The position numbers and the translations under genes are program-made. Below, in pieces: positions 48,501 to 61,942 of a stretch of DNA of 64,000 bases. This DNA comes from Homalodisca vitripennis (taxonomy: Eukaryota > Arthropoda > Insecta > Hemiptera > Cicadellidae), in assembly GCF_021130785.1 (NCBI RefSeq), contig NC_060213.1, positions 63,464,001 to 63,528,000 of the forward strand, in the 5' to 3' direction. Under the pieces are notes generated by a model. The model ran no database searches. It saw only the letters and a program-made list of their open reading frames with translations, and was not told the origin of the DNA. Position 1 is the first letter of the stretch, and each line of letters opens with the position of its first letter.

Positions 48501-51299
48501 AAAGACGACACAAATTTTATTGCTCTTGATTATGAATTCGGTAGGGTATTCCACCAAAATGTAACTAAAAAAGGTTTCAATTAAATAATCGGTACAGTTC
48601 ACTCTTTTGTTTCATTATAAAGCGTTCATAATTATATTTCTGAAACATTTAAATAATGAAAAATTTAAAATATTTAAAAATCTAAGGTGTTGCTTGATAG
48701 GAAAGGCGTTCTTTCCGTACAACTACACAGCACGTTATGAAAATTAATTTGTTTGAATTATCTTATCATAACCAATTTACGGAAAACAGTTTTCTTCGTT
48801 TATCGTATATGAATAGCTGTTTAGCAAAAGAAGCGGACTCTCAGTGGCAAGTTATTTTCACTGTTATTGCCCTGGAGGTCTTAATGATCCTTGCCTCTTA
48901 CTGTATTGGCAGGTACATTCTACAGAAAAATAATATATTCAGAATAGTAATTGAGTTCAGGTCCAAAGTCCCAAACAAATCGTTGAGCTGCAGCTCCTAT
49001 TAATCAGATTGTTCGAAAATAATAATGATCTTCAAGGAGACCAAATGGTTTCTAAAAATATAAGATTTTTAAAAGATAAAATAAAAAATACTTAGTAGTC
49101 TTGTTATATATGGTTAGAGGTATCCTTGAGGTCTGGCGAAACTGTTTGTAATTATTTCAACCTGATATTCACATAGGCAGAGAATTTTAAGAATTTGGAA
49201 AGTGCAGGTATCGTAAGAACCCATACACCATTGGTTTTAGATGTTTCACGTGTCATAAGCCATACAGCTATTTGTGGACAGAGAATTTAAGTGAGACGAT
49301 CTCTGAAAAATCGAATAAACTGTAAAGGTCTAAGAGATTATGCAGTCCTTTTATTCTCAGAGATTAAACTTTTATAAGAATATACTTTGTTGTGGTATTA
49401 ATGGAAATTTACCTTAAGTATGCTAATAGAAACATCTGGTTTTATGTTAAAGCTTAATCTATTACTTACAAATTTAATATTGAGTTCACCAACTTTAAAA
49501 ATCAGGAAGTTTCTAAACTCGACTTGAAGTTTTCCAAAACTACTTAACAGACTTTGATGAATCTTTTTTTTTTTTTAAATGACTGGCCCATAGTGATCCC
49601 ACATAAACTTGAAGTAGCTGACCAACATATTATATAAAACTATATGGAGAAGCGATGCCAAGCAGAGTGAGGAAATTACGTGTGTTTATAGTTTTTTAAC
49701 ACCTTGGAAATACCAGGAAACAAAACAAATGTTTGGCTGAGTGTCGTGCCTATTTTAGGAAATAAAAATTTCCGCCCTATAGCATAGTTAGTGTACCTGC
49801 GGAGTGCGGAATGAGTGTGTAAGTTGGAATCTTACAAATAACTATAAAATACCTCAGAGTTTAGTGTGGTAACTTTCCTAGACTACGTCAAGGATCTAAA
49901 TAACGCCCCTGTAGGAGTCCCTTGAAACACGTCGTATAGGAAAAAAACGGAAAAAGATGCCAAGATTTGGTTTTCTTCCAATGACCATAACTTATCTCAC
50001 ATATGCTAGGAAAACATATATCTGCTCATGATAATGGTCGGCGCAATGTTCTTATTAGAAGCAATATGAAGGATCCGTCCAGATCAACGACACAATATTA
50101 TTTATCGCTACTAATTTCGAAAGGAACGTTATTGGGACGTTCAGGAACATTGATTTAACTCGTATGGTACTGACATACAGCAAACGTATAATCTCCTTAC
50201 TATATTATTATCACATTGATCCAATAAAAATTTCAAATTGCCTCAAATAAGGGTATTGCCCAGAGTAATATCATAAGCACGTACATGTTCCCTAGCTTCT
50301 GTGAGGCACGTTATAGTTATTGAAAGATAAATACGTGTAGGCATTTTAATCTGTATCGTTTCTTTATATCGTGTTGCAAAGGACACCTACATGAGCGTTT
50401 TGTAGAACACTGATGCATATTATAAAACTCCCCAAAATATATTACAGTGACATAACCTATTCTATTATCAAATAGTATATATTTTTTATATTACATCATG
50501 GTTATTTAGTCGATTATCTATATATTGAATGATATCCGCATTGAGTTACTTTCGCTTGTAGAAATCAATTATTTTTTACCCTTTAGTTCCTTTATTTTAT
50601 TTTAAGGTTGATTTATTTATGTACCAAGCACGTATAATTTTTTATTTCTTGTATAAATACTTGAACTCAGATTTTAATAAAGCTGTTGCGGAGTTATCAG
50701 TAAACGCAATTATATTATTCCGGAAAGTTAAGAACTTAAGAAAGAATTAATGCTCTTTAGAATAAAAGAGACTTCGCTTAAGCCTCTAGGGGATTCACTT
50801 TAAGACAGTTGCTGTTTTTAGGTGACTCAGTTTCTTAAAGGGTTAATATTACATTAGGTTTTTAAAGTGTTGCCATTGCATAAAATAATTATTTTATTAA
50901 TGTTAAATTACACTTAATATTTCTATAACTTATTATAACTCAAATTATACCAATAATTAGTTATGCTCGTACCAATGGACAACTGCTAAAATTTTACGAA
51001 ACATTATAGACGATAAGTCAATACAATAATAGCTTAAGTTAATTTAACAATTTTTATTTTAAAGAATATAAAGTGTTCTCTATGTACAGATGGCCCTCTT
51101 CATGCGGTGATCCCAGAATATAGTATCAGTAATTTAACATTGGAAAAATGGTAGGGTTCCTATCTATGGTTCATTTGGTTTTTCTTAACTTTATTAATTA
51201 TTAATTCAGCTAGAGTTATCCTTTTACCCCGATATTACGACGTTTTTAGTTATGTATGTACCGCTTCAGATATCCATTTCATTGTATAAGTGACAGCAT
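45588..51299. other. Long AT-rich stretch with one dispersed repeat
   Basis: Contains copy B of a dispersed repeat (47310-47460). Small ORFs occur, such as 48737-49003 with a hydrophobic stretch VIFTVIALEVLMILASYCIG, but none has a recognised family motif. Confidence 0.35.
47310..47460 (+). repeat. Dispersed repeat family, copy B
   Basis: Ordered matches to copies A and C: gcgcaatccttaacatgcc, ggttgacactgagccttgt, ttgtgactgaggtagcattt, gagttatctcaacc, gagtgacataaataaagcc. This is the fullest copy. It may be a SINE, but I cannot identify convincing pol III A and B boxes. Confidence 0.7.
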
Positions 51300-52830
51300 A
51301 ACCAGTGTAGGGTCTACTGGCAGGTGTAAACCAGTCAGAAGTGATCCCTCCTGGAGCGTAGGTAGCAGCTGAGCCTGTTACTAACCAGTGTATGGTCTAC
51401 TGGCAGGTGTCAACCAGTCAGAAGTGATCCCTCCTGGAGCGTAGGTAGCAGCTGAGCCTGTTAATAACCAGTGTAAGGTCTAATGACAGGTTTAAACCAG
51501 TCAGAAGTGATCCCTCCTGGAGCGTAGGTAGCAGCTGAGCCTGTTAATAACCAGTGTAAGGTCTAATGGCAGGTTTAAACCAGTCAGAAGTGATCCCTCC
51601 TGGAGCGTAGGTAGCAGCTGAGCCTGTTACTAACCAAGTGTATGGTCTACTGGCAGGTGTCAACCAGTCAGAAGTGATCCCTCCTGGAGCGTAGGTAGCA
51701 GCTGAGCCTGTTACTAACCAGTGTATGGTCTACTGGCAGGTGTCAACCAGTCAGAAGTGATCCCTCCTGGAGCGTAGGTAGCAGCTGAGCCTGTTACTAA
51801 CCAGTGTATGGTCTACTGGCAGGTGTCAACCAGTCAGAAGTGATCCCTCCTGGAGCGTAGGTAGCAGCTGAGCCTGTTACTAACCAGTGTATGGTCTACT
51901 GGCAGGTGTCAACCAGTCAGAAGTGATCCCTCCTGGAGCGTAGGTAGCAGCTGAGCCTGTTACTAACCAGTGTATGGTCTACTGGCAGGTGTCAACCAGT
52001 CAGAAGTGATCCCTCCTGGAGCGTAGGTAGCAGCTGAGCCTGTTACTAACCAGTGTATGGTCTACTGGCAGGTGTCAACCAGTCAGAAGTGATCCCTCCT
52101 GGAGCGTAGGTAGCAGCTGAGCCTGTTACTAACCAGTGTATGGTCTAATGGCAGGTTTAAACCAGTCAGAAGTGATCCCTCCTGGAGCGTAGGTAGCAGC
52201 TGAGCCTGTTAATAACCAGTGTAGGTCTAATGACAGGTTTAAACCAGTCAGAAGTGATCCCTCCTGGAGCGTAGGTAGCAGCTGAGCCTGTTACTAACCA
52301 GTGTATGGTCTACTGGCAGGTGTCAACCAGTCAGAAGTGATCCCTCCTGGAGCGTAGGTAGCAGCTGAGCCTGTTACTAACCAGTGTATGGTCTACTGGC
52401 AGGTGTCAACCAGTCAGAAGTGATCCCTCCTGGAGCGTAGGTAGCAGCTGAGCCTGTTAATAACCAGTGTAAGGTCTAATGGCAGGTGTTAAACCAGTCA
52501 GAAGTGATCCCTCCTGGAGCGTAGGTAGCAGTGAGCCTGTAATAACCAGTGTAAGTGATCTACTGGCAGGAGTCAGAAGTGATCCCGGAGCGTCCCTCCT
52601 GGAGCGTAGGTAGCAGCTGAGCCTGTTACTAACCAGTGTATGGTCTACTGGCAGGTGTCAACCAGTCAGAAGTGATCCCTCCTGGAGCGTAGGTAGCAGC
52701 TGAGCCTGTTACTAACCAGTGTATGGTCTACTGGCAGGTGTCAACCAGTCAGAAGTGATCCCTCCTGGAGCGTAGGTAGCAGCTGAGCCTGTTACTAACC
52801 AGTGTATGGTCTACTGGCATTAGCGTAGGT
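51300..52830. repeat. Minisatellite, about 18 copies of an 83-bp unit
   Basis: The unit runs accagtgtatggtctactgg, caggtgtcaaccagtcagaa, gtgatccctcctggagcgta, ggtagcagctgagcctgtta, ct. Starts at 51301 and 51384 give the 83-bp period. Most copies are nearly identical. A second form (aaggtctaatggcaggttta) is interspersed, and a scrambled unit lies near 52540-52600. The array ends abruptly within a unit at about 52820. The high identity indicates recent expansion or homogenisation. Confidence 0.95.
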
Positions 52831-55800
52831 AGCATTAATTATTTTAAAATAATTTAATAATTAATTAAAATTAATATTTTTGTTTTGCGCAGTGGCAATA
52901 TCGTAACCAATGAAGTTCATCTGAGGTGCGATTATTGCTTATTGAAAAAAAGCAAAAAAGAACTTCACGTGAAATAAACATTATGAATATTATTCCTTTA
53001 AAATACTTCAAATAAGTTCACTAAACGATATTAAACGTTTGCATCCCACCAAGAGAGTTAATTAAATATTTATTTGAAAAGTTTTACAAATGAAATCTGA
53101 ACTAAGTAATTGACTGTCTCGTGGCTTAACCAAAGGCAAAAGACTTGTATTATGCTACCCTATTTCTTCTTTTTCTAAACAGAGCCCTTTTAAAACAAAT
53201 ATTTCAAAGAAAGGAGGTACAGTGATTAAAGAGTAAAAGCCTCGTATGTAATAGTTATATTACATTTTTTTTGGACTACTAAAATTTCAAGAGCACTATC
53301 ATATGAGCCTCACGTACAATTGAACGTCAACGTCAAGTTACTTTATTGTTTATTGTTTGTCGGTTTTGTATGATATTATTATCCAGCACAAGGACCAGGA
53401 ATATTTTCAGCAGAATGGTTTGGTAGTTTCATAATCTAATAACTTTGTTTGTGCATTTGATTTCTATAATGAAGCATTAAGATTTGACAGTTGACTATTG
53501 TTTTTAATACCTTCTGATATGTTTAAACAACATTTTAGTCTCAGCACTTTAATCTACCTTTTCTGAAGACAAACAATACATATTTTTATTAATAATGAGT
53601 TTGTACGCACTTTAGGTGTACTGAGGCTCTTATAACCGGGGCCAAAGTAAAACTAGTTAAGATTATATTATGATAGTTTACAGTACGCATACTATATATG
53701 ATTTTAGGAACAAAACGTTTTGTGTAGAAAAAATTATCATAAAAATTAAATTAATATAAAACAAAATATATTATCTTTTATAAATCAACGTAGTAAAATA
53801 ATCAAGTAAAATACTATGTGTCTGCTGTTACATTTACACTGTCACAGATCGTCTATATATAGAGTTAAATATTTACATTTTATATTCAGCCATTTTTATT
53901 CGGGCCTGATTATACACAGTATCTTAATATTCCTACTTTAAATGTTTTTAATCGCCAATAAAATTAAAATGCCATTTAAAATTTGTTATTATACTATTAA
54001 ACTTTTGCAGGAAATTGATCTTCATGAGCTATTAAAAAATATAAAATTTAACTAAAATGTAATAGGATACAAAACTGTAGGACCAAATGTATAGATTGCA
54101 GGAAAAATTATAAATAATTTATGCTGCCAATACAAACATTCATAAAAATTAAAATACTTAAATAACTTTAGATTAAATTAAGTAATAATGAAAAATAAAC
54201 TAAGAAAAGCACTGAAAACATAACAAATTTGTTTTTATGCCTAATAAAAATCTATTTGTAGAAATGTTGATTTATCCTGTTAAAACAATAATATTTTTAC
54301 TATTAGAGATAAAACCAATTATTAAACCCTAAGTTCATTCAAAAATTAATTTTATATATTTAAGGAGTATGAGAAATAATCTATTTAATGACTGAGCGTT
54401 AAGGAAAGGCCTCTCGCCATTTGCTCATGAAGTAAATTGGATTTGAGTCTGTCTATACGCTTGGCAAGTGTCAAACGAGTTTTCCTAAAGGGTTGAAATT
54501 TTGTGAGAAACTCTACCTCTCCTACTTATTCATCATTCACTGAAAATGGTAAAAATCGCTCAGAGTCCTGATTTCTGTTTCTCAAGAGGTGACTCTAGTT
54601 GAATTGATCTGTCATGGACAACCATGTTGAACAAATAAACACAATCAACAAATGAGTAAACAGAGTAGGTTGTGAAGGCTAATTATATGACATTTATCCA
54701 CATACGTAACAAAGTTACTTTTTTTAAATGATTGGTGGTAAAAAGCTTGTGCATTGTAGGAAATCACCTGCAATTATTTTCATAACAATAAAATGGTAAA
54801 AAGTTTTAACTTTTTTTCGAAGCAGTTGAAAACGCTTTTTTGCGCACACTGAGAGACTCATTATCTCATCAATAGTGCCGGACTCCCGCAGGCTCGGCAC
54901 TGGGTTTGTCCCACGGACTGCCAGCTGAAAAACCCCTCATCACCGAGGACACTTCAATAAATAAAACGAAAATTGAAGGGAGGTAATGATTTTGGCGTTA
55001 AGAGTCAAGTTTCATTCTCCTCACCCCAGTCTTTCAAATTTATAAATATTATGTATCTTTAGCATACCTTTTGATATTTCTATACGTAAAGAGTAAAATG
55101 TACCAATATTTCTCATGTGGTAAAAACATGTAAAATTCACTTATCTGCTCGCGCTCGGAAATGTGACAAACCGAAAAATAAAACTCGTATACTTTAATGA
55201 CTAGCAATTAATTTTCAACAAGTACTAGAATATCACAAGCTGTCCCTGGATGTTCACACTAAAACAAAAATTATAACTCGTTATTACTAAAGATTTACGA
55301 AATTTATCTAAATTACGGCTGTAGTAAAAACCTTAATAATCCAAAAAAACACTTGGTTGGTGTTTACTTTAATTTTTTTGTGTGATAAAATAGTTCTCAT
55401 TTACTTTAGGACGACCATTTAGACAGTTTCATAAGGTAGCAATATTTCATTTGTTCAGTGTGGCGTATTACAAACATAAAAATATCCAAGAAAGCACAAA
55501 TTCAAATTTTTGACTTCTAATTTGTTTGCGAGTTCATGTAAATCCACTGTTAGTATATAGTTTCTAGTATTCTTCGCAATTTGTTTCGAAATTCAATCAA
55601 CACTGATATCGGTATTATTGTTGTTTATATAAATAAGAATATTTTTAGCGATAATGCAATTTATTAAAAAAATATAAATAATAAAATAAAACTGAAAAAT
55701 AAAAATAGTTAAAATGTTATATCCTTAAAACATAAAATGTATGAAACTAGAATGTTTAAATGAATAACCAACAAATATGTATCAATAATGTATTGGAAAA

Positions 55801-56769
55801 CACTGAAAGCGCTAGGAATAGTTCCAGTATTTATGGTTCTTGGCCGGGACAATTTAATATAGCCTCTAAGTGCAACAAAAATTATTCCATGTTTAGTGCA
55901 TTCCCTAATGTTTAATTGTGAACATATTTGCAGATGATTAAATGTATGTATTAAATAAATTTGTTAGGCGAAGAACGGGCGTATGTATTATGATTGGACC
56001 CAGAAAAGTTTTTAAAGATACTTTACAGTACTACATCATTAAACTCATATTAGAGTGAATAAATTACCTTTTTGAAGATGTATATGTTCAAAAAAAATTG
56101 TTAATAATATGTAAACTTTCATATTACAGTTGAATCCATGTAATAATTATTCTCACAAATGTGAATGATATATTTAAGGTAAAAGTTTAGGGAACTCTAT
56201 GTGGTTGATATATAATACAACTTTTGGCTGAACGCGAGCAAAGCTTATCACTCAAGAGCCTAGAAAAGCTTTCATTTCTGTCTATTTGTCTGTTCGCACG
56301 ACATCTTGAAAAAAAATAACTCGGCTATTGTCTATAAGTTGGAATCATATGTCGTTTCATTATGTTACATATGAGCACATGTATCCTAATAAAATAAGTT
56401 ATAAACTTGAAATTTTTATAGAATCACAGAGAATCGTGTTAAGTGACACTTCCGTAGTGTGGCGTATGCCTGACTCGTAAATATAGTAGAACATTATCAT
56501 CCTTGAAATATATAATAATATTTCAATATAATAAAGTTTTCTTTGGACTGAAATTGCTTGTTAGTTTTAATAATAAACTCATGTTATACAATAGACGTAT
56601 TATCTTAACATTTACATTTTACTTTAGTAAGATAGAAAGCTCAGTGATGATTATAAACACGTTATAATACATGATATACGTTAAAATGTGTAATCTAGAA
56701 TACCACGATTGTTTGAAGTTATTCTAGTAACACCAGAGGAGAAATGATCAATAATTTCTCCACCCTACA

Positions 56770-56920
56770 TGTCGCAAACCTTAACATGCCGGTCAAAACG
56801 AAACACAATGGATATATAGGAATGATAAATTGAGCCTTGTCATATTGTAGTCACAGTAGCATTTTGGTTGTGGGAAGTGTTATCTCAACCGCTAAGTGAC
56901 ACACATAAAGCCCTGGAGTA
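56770..56920 (+). repeat. Dispersed repeat family, copy C
   Basis: gtcgcaaaccttaacatgcc, ttgagccttgt, gtagtcacagtagcatttt, gttatctcaacc and taagtgacacacataaagcc appear in the same order as in copies A and B. Confidence 0.7.
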
Positions 56921-57873
56921 GTGTACAGCAAAGTTTCACACTCTCTTCGTCTCTCGCTCTCCCTCTCTCTCACATACACACTCCCTTATACATGGATTAT
57001 CACTCTCTTAAATGAAGGAGCAGGTCTTTTTATTGCAAAACAAATTGCTTCCTTTAAAAGAAAGACAAAATTTTAAAGTAATTTTTTATATATAACACAG
57101 GACATAGATTTTTTTAAGATTATAAGACATTTCGACATTTAAGATTTAAGTTTAGTTCGGCTAATAATTGTTTTTAATTGTAAATTTACGTATGCTGTTT
57201 CAAACAGTTTGATTCGTACCTAGGGATGGCTTCTAGACTGTTGAAGAGCCAGTGTAATAATTATTGGAGAATTGTACGTTTATTTTATATAAAACCGTTG
57301 TCATTTAACACTTACACAAATAAATCAATTAAATAAATTGATTTGCTTTATACTTGGAACTATGTATAGATAGATAGCTTATACTGTTGTATTTTGATTA
57401 TTAATACTTTTTTATAGAATTATTAATCAGCATTCTTAACATAGGAAAATTGAAAGCTAAATCTACCTTAATCATCTTTGTTACTTCTTTTTTGCATAAC
57501 ACTAAGATCAAATCCAAAAATATTCTTTACATATTCTATAAAGATAACCTGGATGGGAATCAATTTAAAATTATTTCAATAAGCTATTTAAACTATTTTT
57601 GTGGATATGAAAACCAAAAGAAACAAGGTACATTGCAAAAGTAAATAAAATGTTTACAGAATGGCTAAAATTGAATGCCTATTCAAGCAGTTTTTATAAG
57701 AGTGAAATAGACTGAATGAAAAATAACGATAAATTCGTAGGGTACTAAACATTAGTATTTATGTCTGTTGGCAACTAGTGCGTGTGCTTCATCAAAGCAT
57801 TTCTAACTAACCATAACTTGATTATATTTCTTATGCTTTAGTTTATTAACCTTAATGAACTAGGTAACCTTAT

Positions 57874-57909
57874 AATCAAGAGTGTAGCTAACCAGCTACA
57901 CTCTTGATT
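57874..57909. other. Perfect 16-bp inverted repeat with 4-base loop
   Basis: AATCAAGAGTGTAGCT (57874-57889) and AGCTACACTCTTGATT (57894-57909) are exact reverse complements around AACC. The stem is short for a microRNA precursor. It could be a recent foldback or replication-slippage palindrome. Confidence 0.85.
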
Positions 57910-58930
57910 TCATATCAATTTGAATGTTCAGAATTCCTGCCCGTCATTTTCTAGCTGTGTTTAGACATTCAATAATAAGATTGTTATGATATGATGCTAT
58001 TTAACAAATTAAAATTATTTCAAAGCTAGCAATTGGTAAACAAAAACAAATGAACACGCGACTTCTTTTGGCAACATGTTTTATAATTAACAGCTTGAAG
58101 ACAACATCAATAAGAACCTGCAAAAGCGTATTCGATCTTAGAATATAAACGTATAACGTATAACAGGTAGATTTAAAAAAATACTTCCATAAATTTAGGC
58201 CAATGAAAAATAAGTTTCAATTATATTTGAGACTTTATATGAACTCGTATTAGACGATAACAATAGCGAATTATTGAATATACAGAAAAAAAACTGATGT
58301 TGCTAATTCCAAATTGCTTTTACAGTTTTTAAAACATACTGCTTCTTTGTTGAAATTTAATTTTACTCACGAATTTCAAATCACAAGGAACCGGCTTAAT
58401 GATTTTACAATGGAGAGCCTGGTCCTCATTTCAGCCTTAGTTCCCCATGGACACCATGCATATTATATAATATACAACAGAGCAATGGGTGAATATAATA
58501 CAATGTCGAGAGTAGTAGTGTCAAGAGATCACTGGCAGGACTCAATTTATAAAATTTTTCTGACCTGGATTAGTAAGTTGCTTGATACACGCCCCTAAAT
58601 TATTGAATAAATTTGATTATAAATTCTAACATGACTTTTGGCCATCAGTCTTCTAAACCGCTGCCGGCCATATTGTGGTGTCACGTGGTACGGATCCCTG
58701 AACAATACAGTTTCTATAACATTTCAAGCTAGTAAATTTCTATTATGAACCTTGTGCTGCTACGATAACCTTCGTCTCTTTGCCTTTGGGTTAAATATCA
58801 CTACATATAGATGTAGGTGGTTTTAATCAAGCTGAGTATTACTCCATAATTGTATACGCATCAGCAAATAAAATCGAGATCTAGGTTTAAATATAAAGTT
58901 GTTAAGTATTCAGACTGACAACAATAAATA

Positions 58931-58952
58931 TAGTAGAACCTCGTTTATCCGG
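58931..58952 (+). mobile_element. Pogo/Tigger-like terminal sequence, single end
   Basis: TAGTAGAACCTCGTTTATCC resembles the widely seen cAGTAGAACCTCG.TTATCCGG ends of pogo-group elements. No inverted partner was found nearby, so this is at best one end of a decayed copy. Confidence 0.4.
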
Positions 58953-60973
58953 ATTTCCAGGTTATTCAGATCGGCATTAGAGAGCTGGAAAATTTCGACT
59001 ATTTTAAAGAATAAAGGATGTTTGATGAATTTTCCCGTGTAGTTTGTTTCCGTTAATACATGTTTGGCGTTTAGAATAATACACACAATATACTAAAAAA
59101 TTAACAATGCTGTATAAGGCCTACAGCATTGTAAATGGTTGCCTTCAGGTTAACGAACACTTTAATTTAATGATCGCCACGGTGTGATTTTCACAAGAGT
59201 CAGTGAAAACTATTATGTTAATGGATAAGCTGTAAGATTCCATAACTCATGCTAATGATTAGGTGCAGGTCGATTTTATGATGGCTCATTTTGATTAACA
59301 ACTATTATCTTGTTATATTTAACCTAACGAGTTTTATTATATTCCTGATTTATCCTAATTATTTCCTAATCCAATAGTTACGGATGAAATGTTGTACCGT
59401 AATACTCTGTGCCTATAACAGTTTGGGTAGAATTTGAAACGTCATTAAGAAGCTTAGTAGTTTTTAAGTTTGGATAAAAAACTAATTATAAAATTCAAAT
59501 TCTTTTACAAATGGCCAGTTTTTGTTGAAAGGCCCATATTTCACGAGGTTACACACATACATAATAATTCTAGAAATATTGTAAAAACTATATAATCCAT
59601 TATTGGTCAATAAACAACAATTACCACTATTAACATTATTCCATTAAGATGGACGTTGATGAGTACGTAAAAGTAGAGCGATTACTTAGTAAAAGTCCGT
59701 AACATTTATCTAATTACTTTTAATCTGCTAACAATCCACAACATTTCCTCTTTTTTACATTTCAGTTGTTACAATGTTATGCAACCTTAATTTATCACTC
59801 TGATTAACTTCGCACTTTGAAATCGGTCAGTGAGTTAAAAATATCAAAAATCAAATACTATAATTGCTGAAGAGTTATACTTGTTTAAATTAAATAACGT
59901 ACGACTTATGATATATGGTAAACTTATTTTTCATATACATAAAAATCATCCTCCCTTCATTCTATCAACATGTTTTAATAGTATTTTGTTGTAATGCTAA
60001 CTAATTAATGCAACTACGTAGTGAAGTTAATATATGATATGGCATATTCACGTGTCAGATAAAGATGCTATCTTCTCGTTGTTAGGCAACCACCCTAAAC
60101 GTTTCTGTCAGTTTGTCATACGGTGCTTTCCCATTAGTTACAGTCCCATAGTACTGTAATGGTTCTACATATCGGTGATATCTAACAGTCTCAAGTGTCT
60201 CCAATCTAATCTAAACATTAATTAATACAACTAAAACCAGTACTGTTTTTAATACTATTTTTTTAATGCAAATTTAGCATGTACTTGTTCACTGTACAAA
60301 GGTGAAATAAATATAAAGTTTAAAACCATTAGAGTATTGTACTAATATACGAGAATTCTACATTGTAATTGTAGTCTAAATGCATTAAGGTTTAGTACCA
60401 TTGATCTAAATACTTTATTGCTTAATTAGCGTGGCTATGATGGACTGTACCTATTTTCCATTCGGAATTTTTAGATTTCAAGATAAAGGGATACAAAAAA
60501 ATGATAATGTCTTAAAATTACTTACTGTACTCAAAGAACAATAATTAAAGTTTCTCAACGAAATTTATTGCAGACCTAGTCTCACGTTAATTACTGTTGT
60601 TTTTTTTAAATTACCTCAGTTTGATAAGCTTTCTTACAAAGAAACATAACAGTTCTAATTTCTTCCGGCGAATTATTTGCATATTAATTTATTTTTCTTA
60701 CTAGTTTTTCACAACTAAAATGCTTTATTTAAAACGTAATACGAATGAATAATTCATATTTTGTAGGTATAAATTTACTTAAGGATCACTAGGCAGCAGC
60801 AGAATGATGTACTATTCTCTTTATTCTATACTTGGTAGAGTGAACTAAAATTTTTTTAAATAGCATTTACACATACAAAGCCGGTAGCAATTTCCAATAA
60901 AGAAATGCAGTATAAATTAAAAATTGGTGTAGAGAGGTGTACCTTATATTTACTTGTGTAAAAGTTTTATATA
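58953..60973. other. AT-rich stretch, nothing recognised
   Basis: No gene or terminus recognised between the pogo-like end and the mariner-like end at 60974. Confidence 0.35.
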
Positions 60974-61330
60974 CAGGGTGTATATTATGTCTGGAAACAC
61001 CCAAATATATCCTTTAATAATTTAAATATAAATTTGAAACCTCTTACAATCGTGATAGAGATTGGGCATCTACTTTTTTGGAACAATGTTTTGTTATGTC
61101 ACACCAACGGGGGACGTCCTGCCGAGGGTATCGTGAATATTCTTAATGGAAGCCTATACCTTGTGATACATAATTTTAAAGGTAATAGCTTACTGAATTG
61201 AATGCCACAAACCGCATCTCAAAGGAATTATTCTATCAGAAAATAGAGCATTTTTAGTATTGAAAATTTACTGATGTTCAACAATGTAATTTTAACATGG
61301 TTCTTGCCACAAAATGTGTTACACTAATTT
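60974..61330 (+). mobile_element. Left end of a second DUF4817/mariner-like element, truncated
   Basis: TA followed by CAGGGTGTATATTATGTCTG at 60974 shares its first eight bases with the element at 61485, but the sequences then differ. It continues with gaaacacccaaatatatcct and ctacttttttggaacaatg, in the style of insect mariner-like 5' regions. No reverse-complement end (CACCCTG) was found before 61485. It is probably a truncated copy of a related subfamily; the right limit is approximate. Confidence 0.4.
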
Positions 61331-61484
61331 TTTAGCATTTTTTAAATGTTCAATTAAAATAAAATAAACAATTTATTTTTAAGCTGGTTTCATTAGTACA
61401 AATTTACCAGTTTTTATTACAGTACAATTATGGAAATACTTATGTTATTGATTTTATTGATGTTTATTGTTATATATATATATA

Positions 61485-61942
61485 CAGGGTGTAACTGAAA
61501 TACACCGAAAAACTTCAGGAGGTTGTTCCTGAGGTCAAAACGAACCAAAAAGTTCCTATAAATGTATGTCCTAAAATGCATCGTTTTCCGTCTGTCCGTC
61601 TGTTTGTGTTTATTACATTAAATTTGTTTTCTAAACAACCATTAAAGGTACAAAGTTAAACTTTTCAACATACGCTAATCTAGTAAAGATTGTCAATTTT
61701 TAAAAAAATTGAAAATTTTTACTCAACAAAATTCAAAATGGCGGCTAGTTAAAATCTTTGATGGTGAATTTCTCAAAAACTACTTCCTGTATAAAAAATT
61801 TACTAGAATACAAAAAAAATATAAACTTATTTATAAAACGATCGGTACCTCATTTTTTGAAATCGCTCAAGAAATAAAAAAGTTATGGCATTTTTCTTAA
61901 CCTAGTAACATACCACATTTACAAGTTTTTTTTCTTGTTTCA
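61485..61942 (+). repeat. Left long terminal inverted repeat
   Basis: Pairs with 63459-63924 over its whole length, up to the shared ttcttgtttc block. A 63-codon ORF inside (61709-61900) is only repeat sequence. Confidence 0.93.

Larger units (their letters stand above)
52835..58930. other. Long AT-rich stretch with one dispersed repeat and one hairpin
   Basis: Contains copy C of the dispersed repeat (56770-56920), a (TC)-rich tract at about 56940-56975 and the hairpin at 57874-57909. A somewhat G+C-richer segment at about 54870-54950 is unassigned. No gene is recognised. Confidence 0.35.

Noticed and set aside
48737..49003. 88-codon ORF with a hydrophobic segment, possible membrane-protein exon
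   Set aside because: A single hydrophobic stretch in AT-rich DNA is expected by chance, and no neighbouring exon or family motif was seen.
49890..50010. WFSSNDHNLS-like peptide reminiscent of the segment after the LINE YADD motif
   Set aside because: Isolated short match with no YADD or PQGS blocks in any nearby frame.
51300..52830. 83-bp unit as a tRNA or other small RNA gene array
   Set aside because: Some words resemble a tRNA A box (tagcagctgagcctg), but no acceptor stem, B box or cloverleaf can be formed.
51300..52830. CRISPR-like array
   Set aside because: Units are contiguous near-identical tandem copies with no unique spacers, and the context is eukaryotic.
61709..61900. 63-codon ORF at the left of the DD41D element
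   Set aside because: It lies entirely inside the terminal inverted repeat, which is non-coding.
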